This document shows, piece by piece, positions 53,190 through 62,112 of a stretch of 64,000 bases of DNA (position 1 is its first letter; every line of letters begins with the position of its first letter). Position numbers and translations under genes: made by a program. Origin of the DNA: Paenibacillus zeisoli (lineage in GTDB: Bacteria > Bacillota > Bacilli > Paenibacillales > Paenibacillaceae); NCBI RefSeq assembly GCF_003994465.1, contig NZ_RZNX01000001.1, positions 186,001 to 250,000 on the forward strand, read 5' to 3'. Below the pieces are notes generated by a model. The model was not told the DNA's origin, made no database searches, and saw only the letters and a list, made by a program, of their open reading frames with translations.

Positions 53190-53453
53190 ACGAACCCGAC
53201 TGCGGAAGAGCGACAGAAGTATATCGAGATAGCGAAGAGAGCCGGTTTCAAGACAATAGGTTATTACTTTGAACCAGATTATGATGAATCGATCCGGCGC
53301 AATGCTCACAGATCGGGGAAGGCGTGCATCCCGGAGAAAGGAATCCGGAGTGTTCTGGGTAAGTTGGAAGTTCCCCAATATACTGAAGGTTTTGATGAGC
53401 TGTACATAGTAAGGTCGTCTACGAGTTCATTTAAGGTAGATCGATTAGATTAA
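53190..53453 (+). pseudogene. Remnant of a P-loop (AAA/PNK-like) kinase, C-terminal part only
   Basis: An open stretch with no start codon, reading TNPTAEERQKYIEIAKRAGFKTIGYYF and DYDESIRRNAHRSGKACIPEKGIRSVLGKLEVPQYTEGFDELYIVR. This is the C-terminal half of a small P-loop kinase of the polynucleotide-kinase-like group; the usual N-terminal GxxGxGKS region is missing and a TAA stops the frame just before it. It lies between the SepM gene and the MFS gene. Confidence 0.7.
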
Positions 53454-53497
53454 CCCGGGCGGGAAAGCTCGATTTCACTTCACTAGAGGAGATTTTC

Positions 53498-54691
53498 ATG
53501 AGAAAACTAATTTGGATAGGCTGCTTGTCTTACTTCTTGATCGGACTGGCCCATGTCGTACTGGGTTCGGTATTACCCGTTGTTCTGGAACATTATAAGC
53601 GGGACTACAGCCAGGGAGGAACGCTGATTTTTGCCCAGTTCGCGGGATTCCTTGTCGGTGTTCTGGTGTCCCCTTGGTTCAACCGGCGTTTTGGTAAGAG
53701 AGGGGGACTCTTGATCGCCATTGGTTTGTTGTGTTGTTCAGAACTGCTGTACATGATGCTTCCGCCTTGGGGCTGGATGTATGTTATCGCTTTGGGTGCG
53801 GGTTTTGGGTTCGGTATGATTGAAGCTGTCATAGGGACCGTCATCATATCTGCAATTAAAGAGAATACCGCCGTAGCGATGAGCCGGCTGGAGGTCTTGT
53901 TCGGTATTGGAGCTATGGTGATGCCGTTAATTGCAAGCGGATTGATTGAAGCGGGGTATTGGCGGATGTCATTCGCGGTAGTTGCGTTGTTCGCAATGGC
54001 CACGTTAGGTTTCTGGGCGAAGGGCTCCTTTGGAGAGATGGATCAAGTGCTGGATCAGCGTGCCGCTCCAGAGGAGAATGGTGTATCGTCCTCTCTAGGG
54101 ATGCGTGCTTATCAAGGGAAGAACCTGCTTGTACTGATCCTGTTCATTATATTCTTCTTTCTGTATGTCGGTACAGAAATGAGTCTGGCCAATTTTATGC
54201 CAGCCATGCTAATTGAGAAGATGGGGATGAAGGAATCAGGTGCGGCGCTAAGTGTTACCTGCTTCTGGATCGCCATGTCTGTCGGACGAATATTTGCGGG
54301 CTATATTGCTGAGAAATTTCAGTACCGGGTCTATGTTCTCTTCAGCTGCCTAGCAAGCGTGCTACTTCTTATTCTGCTTCCATTTACAGAGCAAGTCTGG
54401 TCATCTTTTGCAGTCGTACTCCTGCTTGGGCTTGCCATGTCAGGGATATTTTCAATCACCTTGGTCTTTGCCAGCAAGCTTCTTCCCGGGACAGAGGAAG
54501 CTACCCCAAGCATTCTGATTGCTTCCGGCGGAGTAGGCGGGGCGCTGCTTCCGCTCCTGACGGGCTGGAGTCTCGATCACTTGGCAGTGAACCAGACCCA
54601 GTGGATGTTCGCTGGATTTGCCGCAGGGCTCCTACTTATTAGTGTACTGGCTTTCCGGTTACAGCAAGCTAGCCATGATAAGGCTCTCTAA
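53498..54691 (+). CDS. MFS transporter (FucP-like sugar or drug exporter)
   Basis: A 397-residue major-facilitator protein with about 12 helices (GCLSYFLIGLAHVVLGSVLPVVLEHYKRDYSQGGTLIFAQFAGFLVG...SPWFNRRFGKRGGLL). The early DxxxxR-type signature and the AMVMPLIASGLIEAGYWRMSF segment resemble FucP and related sugar permeases, but the substrate cannot be read from sequence. ATG follows AGAGGAGA by 6 bases. Monocistronic. Confidence 0.88.
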   Translation: MRKLIWIGCLSYFLIGLAHVVLGSVLPVVLEHYKRDYSQGGTLIFAQFAGFLVGVLVSPWFNRRFGKRGGLLIAIGLLCCSELLYMMLPPWGWMYVIALGAGFGFGMIEAVIGTVIISAIKENTAVAMSRLEVLFGIGAMVMPLIASGLIEAGYWRMSFAVVALFAMATLGFWAKGSFGEMDQVLDQRAAPEENGVSSSLGMRAYQGKNLLVLILFIIFFFLYVGTEMSLANFMPAMLIEKMGMKESGAALSVTCFWIAMSVGRIFAGYIAEKFQYRVYVLFSCLASVLLLILLPFTEQVWSSFAVVLLLGLAMSGIFSITLVFASKLLPGTEEATPSILIASGGVGGALLPLLTGWSLDHLAVNQTQWMFAGFAAGLLLISVLAFRLQQASHDKAL

Positions 54692-54852
54692 CCATATGTA
54701 GTATAAAAGGGAGGTGAAAATAAAGTTAATTAGCTGCCGTGAAATGGATAGCTTTTCCGATGAAAATTTAGTATTTTAGATTTACATAGACAGTACAGAC
54801 CTCATAATAAAGCTTTCCCATTATAATTCTAATAAGGGGTTAGAATCAGGTT

Positions 54853-56112
54853 ATGGTACTTGAGAAATTAATTCTTAATATTCTGTTCGTCTTAGCTCCG
54901 ATTCTAATTTATACCGCTTTTGGAGATGGCGGTAAGCATTTGAGGTCCCGTATTGAAATAGGCTTGATTATGGGGATTTCCTCCTCACTATGTCTGCTGT
55001 TCTCTTACCAGGCTCTCGATCTGTATTGGGATCTTAGATATGTACCGCTTATCATAGCCACAGTATATGGGGGACCGATCGCCGGTCTGATTAATGTGCT
55101 CATGTTATTCGCTTTCAGAACCTATCTGGGTGAGCATGGCCTCCTGATGGGGTTGACCTGTATTACGATAGCTTATTTAGGAGCTATATGGTTTGCTAAG
55201 CGGGTTTTTAGTACAACTGGCCGACTGCGGATCAGAGCAGCAACCCTAATTTCTTTTATTTGTTCATGTATCATGCTGTTAGTGCAAACGTTCGCCCTTC
55301 TTATACACTCTCCTATACACATTATGGATTTCTCTCCTTTCCCGATTATTCTACTCTTTGAATTTGTTCAAATTCTTGCAACCTGGTTGTCGGCTACACT
55401 TCAGGAACTTTATCTCGAAAGAGCAGCAATGAGAGAAGTAATTGAACGCGCCGAGAAGCTGAAAACTCTTGGAGAGGTTGCTTCTTCCATCGCACACGAG
55501 GTTCGTAATCCGCTAACTGCGGTGCAGGGTTTCCTGCAGCTAATGAAAGCCAGCATCATTGAAGGCACTAATCAGAAATACCTGCAGATTGCCTTGGACG
55601 AATTGGCACGAGCTGAAGCTGTCATTCATGAATATCTGAATTTTTCAAAGCCCAAATTGATGAAATACGATCAAATTTCTCTGACCCATTTAATGGAGAA
55701 CATTCAATTAATTTTAACTCCGATTGCGAGCCCAAGATCCATCCGTTTAGTGATTCATGTGAGACAAAATATACTTATATTTGCTGACCTAAAGCAGCTC
55801 CAGCAAGCTCTGGTGAACCTGATTAAGAACGCGATTGAAGCCTCGCGCGATCAGAGTGTTGTACTTGTAGAGCTATCCCAGTTAGAGTGTCATGCCGAGA
55901 TAAGGATCAGGGATAAGGGAAAGGGAATGACACCCGGTGAGATTCAGAGAATTGGGACGTTGTTCTATACCACAAAGGAGAATGGCACAGGACTTGGTGC
56001 CACAGTTGCGCTCCGGATTATAGAAGCCATGAAGGGCAACGTTCATTTTGAAAGCGAAGTTGGAAAAGGGACGGTCTGCATCATCAAGCTTCCACTGGAG
56101 CCAGTTAGTTAA
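54853..56112 (+). CDS. KinB-like sporulation sensor histidine kinase
   Basis: A 419-residue kinase. Residues 1-185 contain about six hydrophobic helices matching the 5TM_5TMR_LYT/KinB membrane domain (YGGPIAGLINVLMLFAFRTYLGEHG). The HisKA box is LGEVASSIAHEVRNPLTAVQGF with phospho-acceptor His215, and the HATPase domain shows LVNLIKNAIEAS, RDKGKGM and ENGTGLGATVA. This architecture is that of KinB, which feeds the Spo0 phosphorelay. No response regulator is adjacent, which fits an orphan phosphorelay kinase. The start ATG has a GGGGTTAG-like weak site. Confidence 0.9.
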   Translation: MVLEKLILNILFVLAPILIYTAFGDGGKHLRSRIEIGLIMGISSSLCLLFSYQALDLYWDLRYVPLIIATVYGGPIAGLINVLMLFAFRTYLGEHGLLMGLTCITIAYLGAIWFAKRVFSTTGRLRIRAATLISFICSCIMLLVQTFALLIHSPIHIMDFSPFPIILLFEFVQILATWLSATLQELYLERAAMREVIERAEKLKTLGEVASSIAHEVRNPLTAVQGFLQLMKASIIEGTNQKYLQIALDELARAEAVIHEYLNFSKPKLMKYDQISLTHLMENIQLILTPIASPRSIRLVIHVRQNILIFADLKQLQQALVNLIKNAIEASRDQSVVLVELSQLECHAEIRIRDKGKGMTPGEIQRIGTLFYTTKENGTGLGATVALRIIEAMKGNVHFESEVGKGTVCIIKLPLEPVS

Positions 56113-56241
56113 TAGGTTCTAATTCCGCTAAAATCACTCTCTTTGGACTTTTCGCGTTGGTTATGGATAAAAGTTCTACGAATTAATCCAAGCACAGCCA
56201 GCATAGGGTCAAATAGATGGTATTGGGGAGGGAGTGCTTTA

Positions 56242-57057
56242 ATGTCAGACCGATTTGTAGCACAATCGCTTGAAGAAATCAGTTTCTGGTCGAGGATCAT
56301 GAAAGAACATTCATTCTTTCTCGGGTTGGGTTTCCGGGCAGAGGATACAGTTCTAATTAATGAAGCCCATCACTTTTACCGGGTTTTCGAGGATATTGAA
56401 CGACGAGTTCACTCATTCAGTCTTGATGTAGATCCATCAACGATCTATCAATTCAATCAAGAAGTGCATACCGCGGTATGTCACATATGGGCATTTAAAA
56501 GAAAAGTACTTGGCTTAATATTGGCTTGTAAGCTTCCAGGGGGGACGAATTTCCCTTTATTAGTGGATCATGTAAGTAGAGAAGCCAATTATTTCAGAAA
56601 TCGTTTGGAAGAGCTGAATGAAGGCAAATTAGAACCCTTGTATGATGCGATCATTGACGAGAATGTATTTTTCTTAAGGATTATGGCAGACCATGCCAAA
56701 TTTATCGGGCACCTTCTGGATCCTTCGGAACGAAAGCTTGTTGATCAGGCACGGGAATTTAGTCATGATTTTGATCAGTTATTATTCCAGGCCAGAGATA
56801 TCGAATCCATGAGGCCTCAATCTCAGACCGCTCCGATTCTAGATCAGTTTCTAGATCAAAATAGAGTATCCGTTAAATCTTTAAGGGATTTCAAGAAGAC
56901 TGCGCGCGATCTTATTGAACAATGCAAAATAAAAAGCATCATACATCCACTGCTGGCAGACCATGTATTCCGTGAAGCAGAGCGGTTTTTGGAAATTATC
57001 GATATGTTCGAGAATTCCCTTACAGGGAAGGGGAACGCCCCTATGATTCACCATTAG
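56242..57057 (+). CDS. DUF2935 protein
   Basis: A 271-residue all-helical protein of the DUF2935 family, containing two similar halves rich in Glu and His (ISFWSRIMKEHSFFLGLGF...HHFYRVFEDIE; IIDENVFFLRIMADHAKFIGHLL...HVFREAERFLEIIDMF). Such repeated H/E helices suggest a metal-binding helical bundle; function is unknown. The start is ATG 56242 after GGGAGGGAG; the longer frame from 56143 has no such site. Not linked to a neighbour by overlap. Confidence 0.85.
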   Translation: MSDRFVAQSLEEISFWSRIMKEHSFFLGLGFRAEDTVLINEAHHFYRVFEDIERRVHSFSLDVDPSTIYQFNQEVHTAVCHIWAFKRKVLGLILACKLPGGTNFPLLVDHVSREANYFRNRLEELNEGKLEPLYDAIIDENVFFLRIMADHAKFIGHLLDPSERKLVDQAREFSHDFDQLLFQARDIESMRPQSQTAPILDQFLDQNRVSVKSLRDFKKTARDLIEQCKIKSIIHPLLADHVFREAERFLEIIDMFENSLTGKGNAPMIHH

Positions 57058-57101
57058 CTAAGATGCTGGACCAATAATAGATCAAGTGAATGTACGTAGT
57101 G

Positions 57102-57130
57102 AACCTCGTTTGAAAAAGCGAGGTTTTTAA
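57102..57130 (+). terminator. Terminator after the DUF2935 gene
   Basis: AACCTCG pairs with CGAGGTT around a loop, followed by TTTTT. Confidence 0.8.
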
Positions 57131-57154
57131 TTATGTAAAGCTTGCTTATTTTAA

Positions 57155-57189
57155 TTAGATCGTGTACGATATAGTCATGAACGATCTAA
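57155..57189 (+). promoter_or_regulatory. Candidate OhrR operator
   Basis: Arms TTAGATCGT and ACGATCTAA (9 bp, perfect) flank a 17-base centre that also contains ATCGT-GT-ACGAT. It lies 34 bases before the ohrR start, where an autoregulatory MarR-type repressor would bind. It does not match the B. subtilis OhrR box, so the assignment rests on position and symmetry. Confidence 0.55.
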
Positions 57190-57222
57190 GTGAATTTAGT
57201 ACTGGAAGATAGGAGGATAGCC

Positions 57223-57660
57223 TTGCTCACACCGCAAACCTTGAATAATCAGCTTTGTTTTGCCATATATGAAGCAGGAAATGAGCTGCAGAAGCTTTAT
57301 TCGAAAGCTCTTAATCGTTTTTCTCTCACCTACCCGCAGTATTTGGTTCTGCTGTCGCTTTGGGAATACAACGGGGTGACCGTGAAACAACTGGGAGAGC
57401 AACTCTCGCTCGGCAACGGAACACTTACTCCCATGCTCAAGAGAATGGAGAACCATGGCTGGCTTAGAAAAGAAAGATCTACGGATGACGAACGTAAAGT
57501 ATATATCCGGCTGGAGGACAAAGCATGGGAATTGCAGCATGAGATATTAGAGTCGATACAGTATCAGCTTAGCCTGTGCAGCATTTTTGAAAAGGATATT
57601 GCTCTTATGGACAAGCTGCACGAACTTACTAGACAAATCAGAACTAAAGGAGAGAAATAG
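57223..57660 (+). CDS. ohrR: OhrR organic-peroxide-sensing repressor
   Basis: A 145-residue MarR-family regulator of the one-Cys OhrR type. NNQLCFAIYEAGNEL holds the peroxide-reactive Cys12, and the winged helix is YPQYLVLLSLWEYNGVTVKQLGEQLSLGNGTLTPMLKRMENHGWL. The start is TTG 57223, 6 bases after AGGAGG; an upstream GTG-type extension to 57190 overlaps the candidate operator. It sits 2 bases before ohr, which it is expected to repress until oxidised. Confidence 0.93.
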   Translation: MLTPQTLNNQLCFAIYEAGNELQKLYSKALNRFSLTYPQYLVLLSLWEYNGVTVKQLGEQLSLGNGTLTPMLKRMENHGWLRKERSTDDERKVYIRLEDKAWELQHEILESIQYQLSLCSIFEKDIALMDKLHELTRQIRTKGEK

Positions 57661-57662
57661 AA

Positions 57663-58082
57663 ATGAAGACACTATATGAAACAACGATTGTGAACACTGG
57701 AGGAAGAAATGGGAATGTTCATTCTCCTGATAATGTATTTTATTTGGATGTAGCCGCGCCAAAGGAATTAGGCGGAGAGTATACTACGGCGACGAATCCG
57801 GAGCAGCTGTTCGCAGCCGGATACAGCGCATGTTTCAACAGCGCGCTTGAGTTTCAGTTGAAGAAGCATAGTGTAAGCATCGAGAAGAGCTCGGTAGCTG
57901 CAACTGTCCAATTGTTAACGGACGCGCAAGATCAGGGAGTCAAGCTTGGGATCCAACTGGAGGTACATATCGATGGTCTTGATATGGATACAGCCAAGAA
58001 ATACGTAGAGCTGGCTCACGCTTACTGCCCTTATTCCAAGGCTATAAGCGGCAATGTCGATGTAGTTATCGAGGTCATCTAA
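57663..58082 (+). CDS. ohr: Organic hydroperoxide resistance protein Ohr
   Basis: A 139-residue OsmC/Ohr-family peroxidase that reduces organic hydroperoxides with lipoyl or thiol donors. Redox cysteines are Cys57 (GYSACFNSAL) and Cys122 (HAYCPYSKA). The length is standard. It is co-transcribed with ohrR and followed by a terminator. Confidence 0.95.
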   Translation: MKTLYETTIVNTGGRNGNVHSPDNVFYLDVAAPKELGGEYTTATNPEQLFAAGYSACFNSALEFQLKKHSVSIEKSSVAATVQLLTDAQDQGVKLGIQLEVHIDGLDMDTAKKYVELAHAYCPYSKAISGNVDVVIEVI

Positions 58083-58109
58083 AGATTCAGATACCGAGTA
58101 TCTAAAGAG

Positions 58110-58144
58110 AAGAGTCTGCCCTCATGATGAGGACAGACTCTTTG
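58110..58144. terminator. Terminator after ohr
   Basis: AGAGTCTGCCCTC pairs with GAGGACAGACTCT. T residues follow on the plus strand, and the stem could also serve the convergent SET gene. Confidence 0.85.
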
Positions 58145-58170
58145 TATTCTGTGGATCAAAGCCGGATCCT

Positions 58171-58557
58171 TTACTCTTGTTCTTCTTCATAGAACCATAA
58201 TGGATCGTTGCAATCAGCTTCACCGTTGTAGTTAATTAGAATTTCTTCTCCAGCCTCTATATCCGTATAAGCATAGAAATCGAACGTATGCTGATCAAAG
58301 TTAATGTCATATATGGCATTTGGCTGATAGGAGTGATTGAACAAGCTGCCATAACCCAAAAGAACAGCTGTATGGTTAATACCATACTCAAATACATAAT
58401 CTGCAAGGATAGTTTTCTCTATAAATTCGTGCTGTTCATTCGGATATGGAATGACAGGTGCTTCGTGGATCAGCTCACCTTTTGCAATCTTTCTTGTTGC
58501 GAATACCCCTCTTTTGAACTCTCCGCCGCTAAGTGATGAATTTTTTATTTCAATCAT
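58171..58557 (-). CDS. SET-domain protein (putative protein lysine methyltransferase)
   Basis: A 128-residue protein that is almost entirely a SET domain: GVFATRKIAKGELIHEAPVIPYP at the start, GYGSLFNHSYQPNAIYDI (the NHS motif) and AGEEILINYNG near the end. This fold transfers a methyl group from S-adenosylmethionine to lysine in eukaryotic proteins. Small stand-alone SET proteins occur in some bacteria with few known targets. It lacks the cysteine post-SET zinc site. The target here is unknown. The start is ATG 58557 with a weak AGG upstream. Confidence 0.85.
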   Translation of the reverse strand: MIEIKNSSLSGGEFKRGVFATRKIAKGELIHEAPVIPYPNEQHEFIEKTILADYVFEYGINHTAVLLGYGSLFNHSYQPNAIYDINFDQHTFDFYAYTDIEAGEEILINYNGEADCNDPLWFYEEEQE

Positions 58558-58728
58558 TGATTTACCTCGCCATCTTATGTGTTCTTTCCTTATATAGAAA
58601 GATTAATTTTAACCTATGCATCCAAATAGAGCAACAAGTGATCCACGAGTTGGTGAATGCTTGAACGGTTTTGCGCACACACTTTCATAAGAAAGAGTTA
58701 ATTGTAAGCGAAAGGTGAGGAGATAACT

Positions 58729-60006
58729 TTGAAGGACGAGATGAAATTTCAGTCCATATTAGATTCGATTACCAGGGTAGCGGTGCCATTTAACCGGAAC
58801 AATTTAAGCCGCCTGGTAGAGCGTATTGGAGAAGCAAGATATGTGCTCTTGGGAGAAGCTTCTCATGGAACCTCGGAATATTACCGTATTCGTGCAGAGT
58901 TGACCCGGCAGCTGATTACGGAGAAAGACATTCGGTTCATCGCCGTTGAAGGAGATTGGCCATCCTGCTATACTCTGAACCGCTATGTGAAGGGCTACGC
59001 GGATTCCGGGGCTAGTGCAGCAGATGCACTGCGGGATTTCACACGTTGGCCTACCTGGATGTGGGCCAATCAAGAAATTACTGAACTGGCCGACTGGCTG
59101 CGGGATTATAATGAGGGCCGGTCTGATGAAGAGAAGGTTGGATTCTATGGGATTGATGTATACAGTCTTTGGGAATCGATGGATGAAATTCTAAAGTATT
59201 TAAGTGCCAAGGATACAGGCGATCTAGCTGCCGCAAAGCGGGCATTTGAATGCTTTGAACCTCATGATAGGAATGAACAAGCCTATGGAATTTCTGCATC
59301 TCTGTATGGAGAAGGGTGTGAAGACGAGATCGTGACCCTGCTTCGCAGACTTCAGGATAAATGGAAGGCTGCACATCCGAAGGACCAGGAGAATGCCTTA
59401 AGTGCTGAAATGAATGCACTGGCTGTAAAGGGGGCAGAAGCCTATTACAGAACCATGATCAGACATGACACAGAATCATGGAACATACGGGATCGCCACA
59501 TGGTTCATGCTTTGGAGAAACTAATGGAATTTCATGGCCAAGGTTCACGGGCGGTCGTATGGGAGCACAACACCCATATTGGGGATGCCAGGGCAACGGA
59601 TATGGCGGAGGAGGGAATGGTTAACGTTGGCCAACTGCTTCGTGAGAAGCATGGGGAGGACGTATTCGCTTTGGGCTTTGGGACTTATCAGGGAACCGTG
59701 ATTGCAGGTAAAGCGTGGGGAGCTCCGCAGGAGGAGATGAAAGTGCCGAGTGCGATCAAGAACAGTTGGGAGGAACTTCTGCATCGAACTGGAGCCGAGG
59801 ATAAGCTGCTTATTTTCAACTCGAATGAACCTGTTCTGGAGGAATTTGTAGTGGGGCACCGAGCTATTGGTGTCGTGTATCATCCCGAATGGGAGCGAGG
59901 GAACTACGTGCCTACCCGGATCGCCAAGCGCTATGATGCCTTTATCTACCTGGATCAGACCCGCGCATTAGCTCCTATTACGGTTGGTTCTCTCAGTTCA
60001 AGTTAG
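58729..60006 (+). CDS. Erythromycin-esterase-family protein
   Basis: A 425-residue protein of the erythromycin esterase/EreA-like family (LLGEASHGTSEYYRIRAELTRQLI, FIAVEGDWPSCYTLNRYV, RAVVWEHNTHIGDARATDMAEEGMVNVGQLLRE). The family uses a His/Glu set to cleave macrolides, but most chromosomal members in Bacillales have no shown resistance role. The start is TTG 58729, 6 bases after GAGGAG; ATG 58741 is an alternative. The end overlaps the convergent spermidine-synthase-like gene by 4 bases. Confidence 0.88.
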   Translation: MKDEMKFQSILDSITRVAVPFNRNNLSRLVERIGEARYVLLGEASHGTSEYYRIRAELTRQLITEKDIRFIAVEGDWPSCYTLNRYVKGYADSGASAADALRDFTRWPTWMWANQEITELADWLRDYNEGRSDEEKVGFYGIDVYSLWESMDEILKYLSAKDTGDLAAAKRAFECFEPHDRNEQAYGISASLYGEGCEDEIVTLLRRLQDKWKAAHPKDQENALSAEMNALAVKGAEAYYRTMIRHDTESWNIRDRHMVHALEKLMEFHGQGSRAVVWEHNTHIGDARATDMAEEGMVNVGQLLREKHGEDVFALGFGTYQGTVIAGKAWGAPQEEMKVPSAIKNSWEELLHRTGAEDKLLIFNSNEPVLEEFVVGHRAIGVVYHPEWERGNYVPTRIAKRYDAFIYLDQTRALAPITVGSLSSS

Positions 60007-60740
60007 TCCGTAATAATGTGACCCTCGCTGAGTTCAATTTCTTTGAAGCCTGACATATGCCGGCTTTGATACTTGGTGGGGAGGTTCCTGCCTAATAAGA
60101 TCATATTCTTGAGATCACTTGAATTGTCGAAGGGAAGAAGAAACGCAAGGGTGTAAGCATACACTTGTCTGAGCGTAGAGTGAACGGCATGAATCAGCTT
60201 GTCGTTCGCTCCTTTTCCCATTAGATTCATGATCAATGACCCTTCAGCGTCCAGCTTGTCTCTGGTTATCTGAAAAAACTCCTTAGAGATCAGATGGAGA
60301 GGGGTTCCTTGTTCCGTGAAAGCATCGAGAATAATGAAATCATAGGCTTGCTGCTCTTCCCCTGAGAGAATCTGCCGGCCATCACCAATCACAACATTGT
60401 CCAGACTGTAATCGAAATATGTCCTGCTTAATTGCACAACCGTCTCATTCAGCTCTGCAACTTTGAACCTTTTGTCCGGAAAGTGTCTGGGAATAGAACC
60501 GATCCCTTGGCCAATGACAAATACATCTTCAAACGCCGGATCGATACACTGCATGAGATGGATAATAGCTCTGGGGTACTCAAACATAATCCGTGTCGGA
60601 TCGTTCAAATCCATGGCGCCCTGAATAGCCTCATTCTCGAATTCAAGAACTCGAAAGCTGCCGATCTCTCCATATAATTCATTCGTATCATAGACGGTTA
60701 TCGTCTGATTCTCTTGGACCTCTTGAAATAGAATTTGCAA
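60003..60740 (-). CDS. Spermidine-synthase-like methyltransferase-fold protein
   Basis: A 245-residue Rossmann-fold protein of the SpeE-related group. VFVIGQGIGSIPRHFPDKRFKVAELNETVVQLSRTYFDY carries the SAM/decarboxy-SAM-binding loop, and YDFIILDAFTEQGTPLHLISKEFF the acidic loop. Whether it transfers aminopropyl groups is uncertain, as many such proteins in Bacillales are orphan members. The start is TTG 60740 with AAAGGAG upstream. Confidence 0.8.
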   Translation of the reverse strand: MQILFQEVQENQTITVYDTNELYGEIGSFRVLEFENEAIQGAMDLNDPTRIMFEYPRAIIHLMQCIDPAFEDVFVIGQGIGSIPRHFPDKRFKVAELNETVVQLSRTYFDYSLDNVVIGDGRQILSGEEQQAYDFIILDAFTEQGTPLHLISKEFFQITRDKLDAEGSLIMNLMGKGANDKLIHAVHSTLRQVYAYTLAFLLPFDNSSDLKNMILLGRNLPTKYQSRHMSGFKEIELSEGHIITD

Positions 60741-60825
60741 TTTCCCATACTCCTTTCACAGGTCATAAAGAACAGTATACACCGTGATTTATCCAAGTTG
60801 AAGCTAACACAGCATTGGTCTCAGA

Positions 60826-60861
60826 AAAATAAAAAAAGAGACCTTAGAATAAGGTCTCTAA
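60826..60861 (-). terminator. Terminator of the second siderophore-binding gene
   Basis: On the minus strand, AGAGACCTTAT pairs with ATAAGGTCTCT and is followed by about nine T residues. Confidence 0.9.
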
Positions 60862-60881
60862 TTGAGCTGCATGCAGGTACA

Positions 60882-61901
60882 TTACGGCTGAATTTCGTAA
60901 ATTTTGTACAGATCATCCAGCATTAGATTTGCCGCTTTATAACCACCAGCCGTATTCCAGATTGAATCGCTCACTTTGTACGCATGGCCGCTCTTTACCG
61001 CACTTAGGTTCTTCCAAAGCGGATCTTTCGTCCATTCCTGCTCGGTCTGGTTCGCCTTGCCATCCCCATTGTCATAAGTGAAGTAGAAGATTCGGTTCGC
61101 ATCCGCTTCCGGAAGCCGTTCTTTGGTAATCTCATCAACAAAGGTATCCTTGGCATTCTTGGTCATTTCATTTCGAGCGATACCTATCTGATCAAAGATG
61201 ACTCCCGAGAAGGTATTGGTGTGGTATACACGGGTCTTGCCAGACAAGAACCGCACAACGGATACGGTCTGAGTCAATTTATCCCCCGCTTTAGCCTTGA
61301 AATCCTCAATTCTCTTGTCAAAGATGGCCATTAAGGCATTCCCTTCAGCGGTCTTGCCCAGGGCTTCGGCATAGAGCTTGAAGTTTGTCTTCCACTCCCC
61401 GCGAAGGTCTTCAGCCATCACCGTTGGAGCGATCGCATTCAGCTGCTCATACACCTTTTCCTGGCGCATTTTATTACCAATAATCAGATCGGGCTGAAGG
61501 CCGGCAATTAGCTCCATATTAGGCTGACTTTCATCTCCAACTACAGTGACACCTTCCATGTCAGCCTTGATGTGTTCGTACCAAGGATCTCCTGTCCATG
61601 ATTTTACAGCCCCGGCAGGTTTGACACCCAGTGCAAGAAGTGCCTCAGTTCCTTCATTCGTAAGTACAACTACTTTTTGCGGAGTGCCTTTGAGTTCAGT
61701 CTCTCCCATGGCGTGCTTAATCTTGCGAACCTGACTGTCTGCAGCAGGAGATGAGGTATTATTCTGGGAAGAAGTATCGGACGGGCTGGATTCCGATGTG
61801 TTCTTATTCCCGCAGCCTGACAGAAGTACAAGCACGACCAAAGCAAGTGCGCCTATTTTGGCAGATCGGCTTAACCGTTTGGATGATCTTGTAGTTAACA
61901 T
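60882..61901 (-). CDS. Iron-siderophore substrate-binding lipoprotein (FhuD-like)
   Basis: A 339-residue binding lipoprotein. The signal (about 1-30) ends in lipobox LLSGC; a Ser/Thr-rich linker (ESSPSDTSSQNNTSSPAADS) follows. Binding-fold motifs: TPQKVVVLTNEGTEALLALGVKPAGAVKSW, GLQPDLIIGNKMRQEKVYEQLNAIAPTV, IWNTAGGYKAANLMLDDLYKIY. It is divergent from two FecCD permeases (62113 onward), so they likely form one siderophore importer. A Fur box lies in its promoter. Confidence 0.92.
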   Translation of the reverse strand: MLTTRSSKRLSRSAKIGALALVVLVLLSGCGNKNTSESSPSDTSSQNNTSSPAADSQVRKIKHAMGETELKGTPQKVVVLTNEGTEALLALGVKPAGAVKSWTGDPWYEHIKADMEGVTVVGDESQPNMELIAGLQPDLIIGNKMRQEKVYEQLNAIAPTVMAEDLRGEWKTNFKLYAEALGKTAEGNALMAIFDKRIEDFKAKAGDKLTQTVSVVRFLSGKTRVYHTNTFSGVIFDQIGIARNEMTKNAKDTFVDEITKERLPEADANRIFYFTYDNGDGKANQTEQEWTKDPLWKNLSAVKSGHAYKVSDSIWNTAGGYKAANLMLDDLYKIYEIQP

Positions 61902-61941
61902 GTAAATCGAGTTCCCCCTAAAATTATGTATTGTCGATGAA

Positions 61942-61956
61942 TGAGAATCATTATCA
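61942..61956 (-). promoter_or_regulatory. Fur box of the binding-protein gene
   Basis: TGAGAATCATTATCA matches the 7-1-7 Fur consensus at 14 of 15 positions. It lies just after the predicted start of transcription of the 60882 gene. Confidence 0.8.
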
Positions 61957-61968
61957 CTGATAAGTCAA

Positions 61969-61998
61969 ACTATAAGTGGAGGCAGTCATCGGTGTCAA
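61969..61998 (-). promoter_or_regulatory. Promoter of the second siderophore-binding gene
   Basis: On the minus strand TTGACA, 18 bases, then TATAGT. The Fur box follows directly. Confidence 0.6.
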
Positions 61999-62007
61999 CA
62001 CATTTTT

Positions 62008-62028
62008 TGAGAATGATTATCATAATCA
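62008..62028 (+). promoter_or_regulatory. Overlapping Fur boxes of the permease genes
   Basis: TGAGAATGATTATCA (62008) and TGATTATCATAATCA (62014) overlap by 9 bases, as in many strong Fur sites. They lie directly before the -35 element of the permease promoter. Confidence 0.8.
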
Positions 62029-62058
62029 TTGACAAAACGGCGAACATTCCTCTAGAAT
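62029..62058 (+). promoter_or_regulatory. Promoter of the second siderophore permease genes
   Basis: TTGACA, 18 bases, then TAGAAT, overlapping the Fur sites on its left side. Confidence 0.65.
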
Positions 62059-62112
62059 TCAAACAAGAAATGGCTTAAGGATCAAAAATTCAATATAAGA
62101 AAGTGATCTATT

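Noticed and set aside
54714..54779. A 21-codon frame starting GTG within GGGAGGTG.
   Set aside because: The start codon lies inside its own ribosome site and the peptide has no features.
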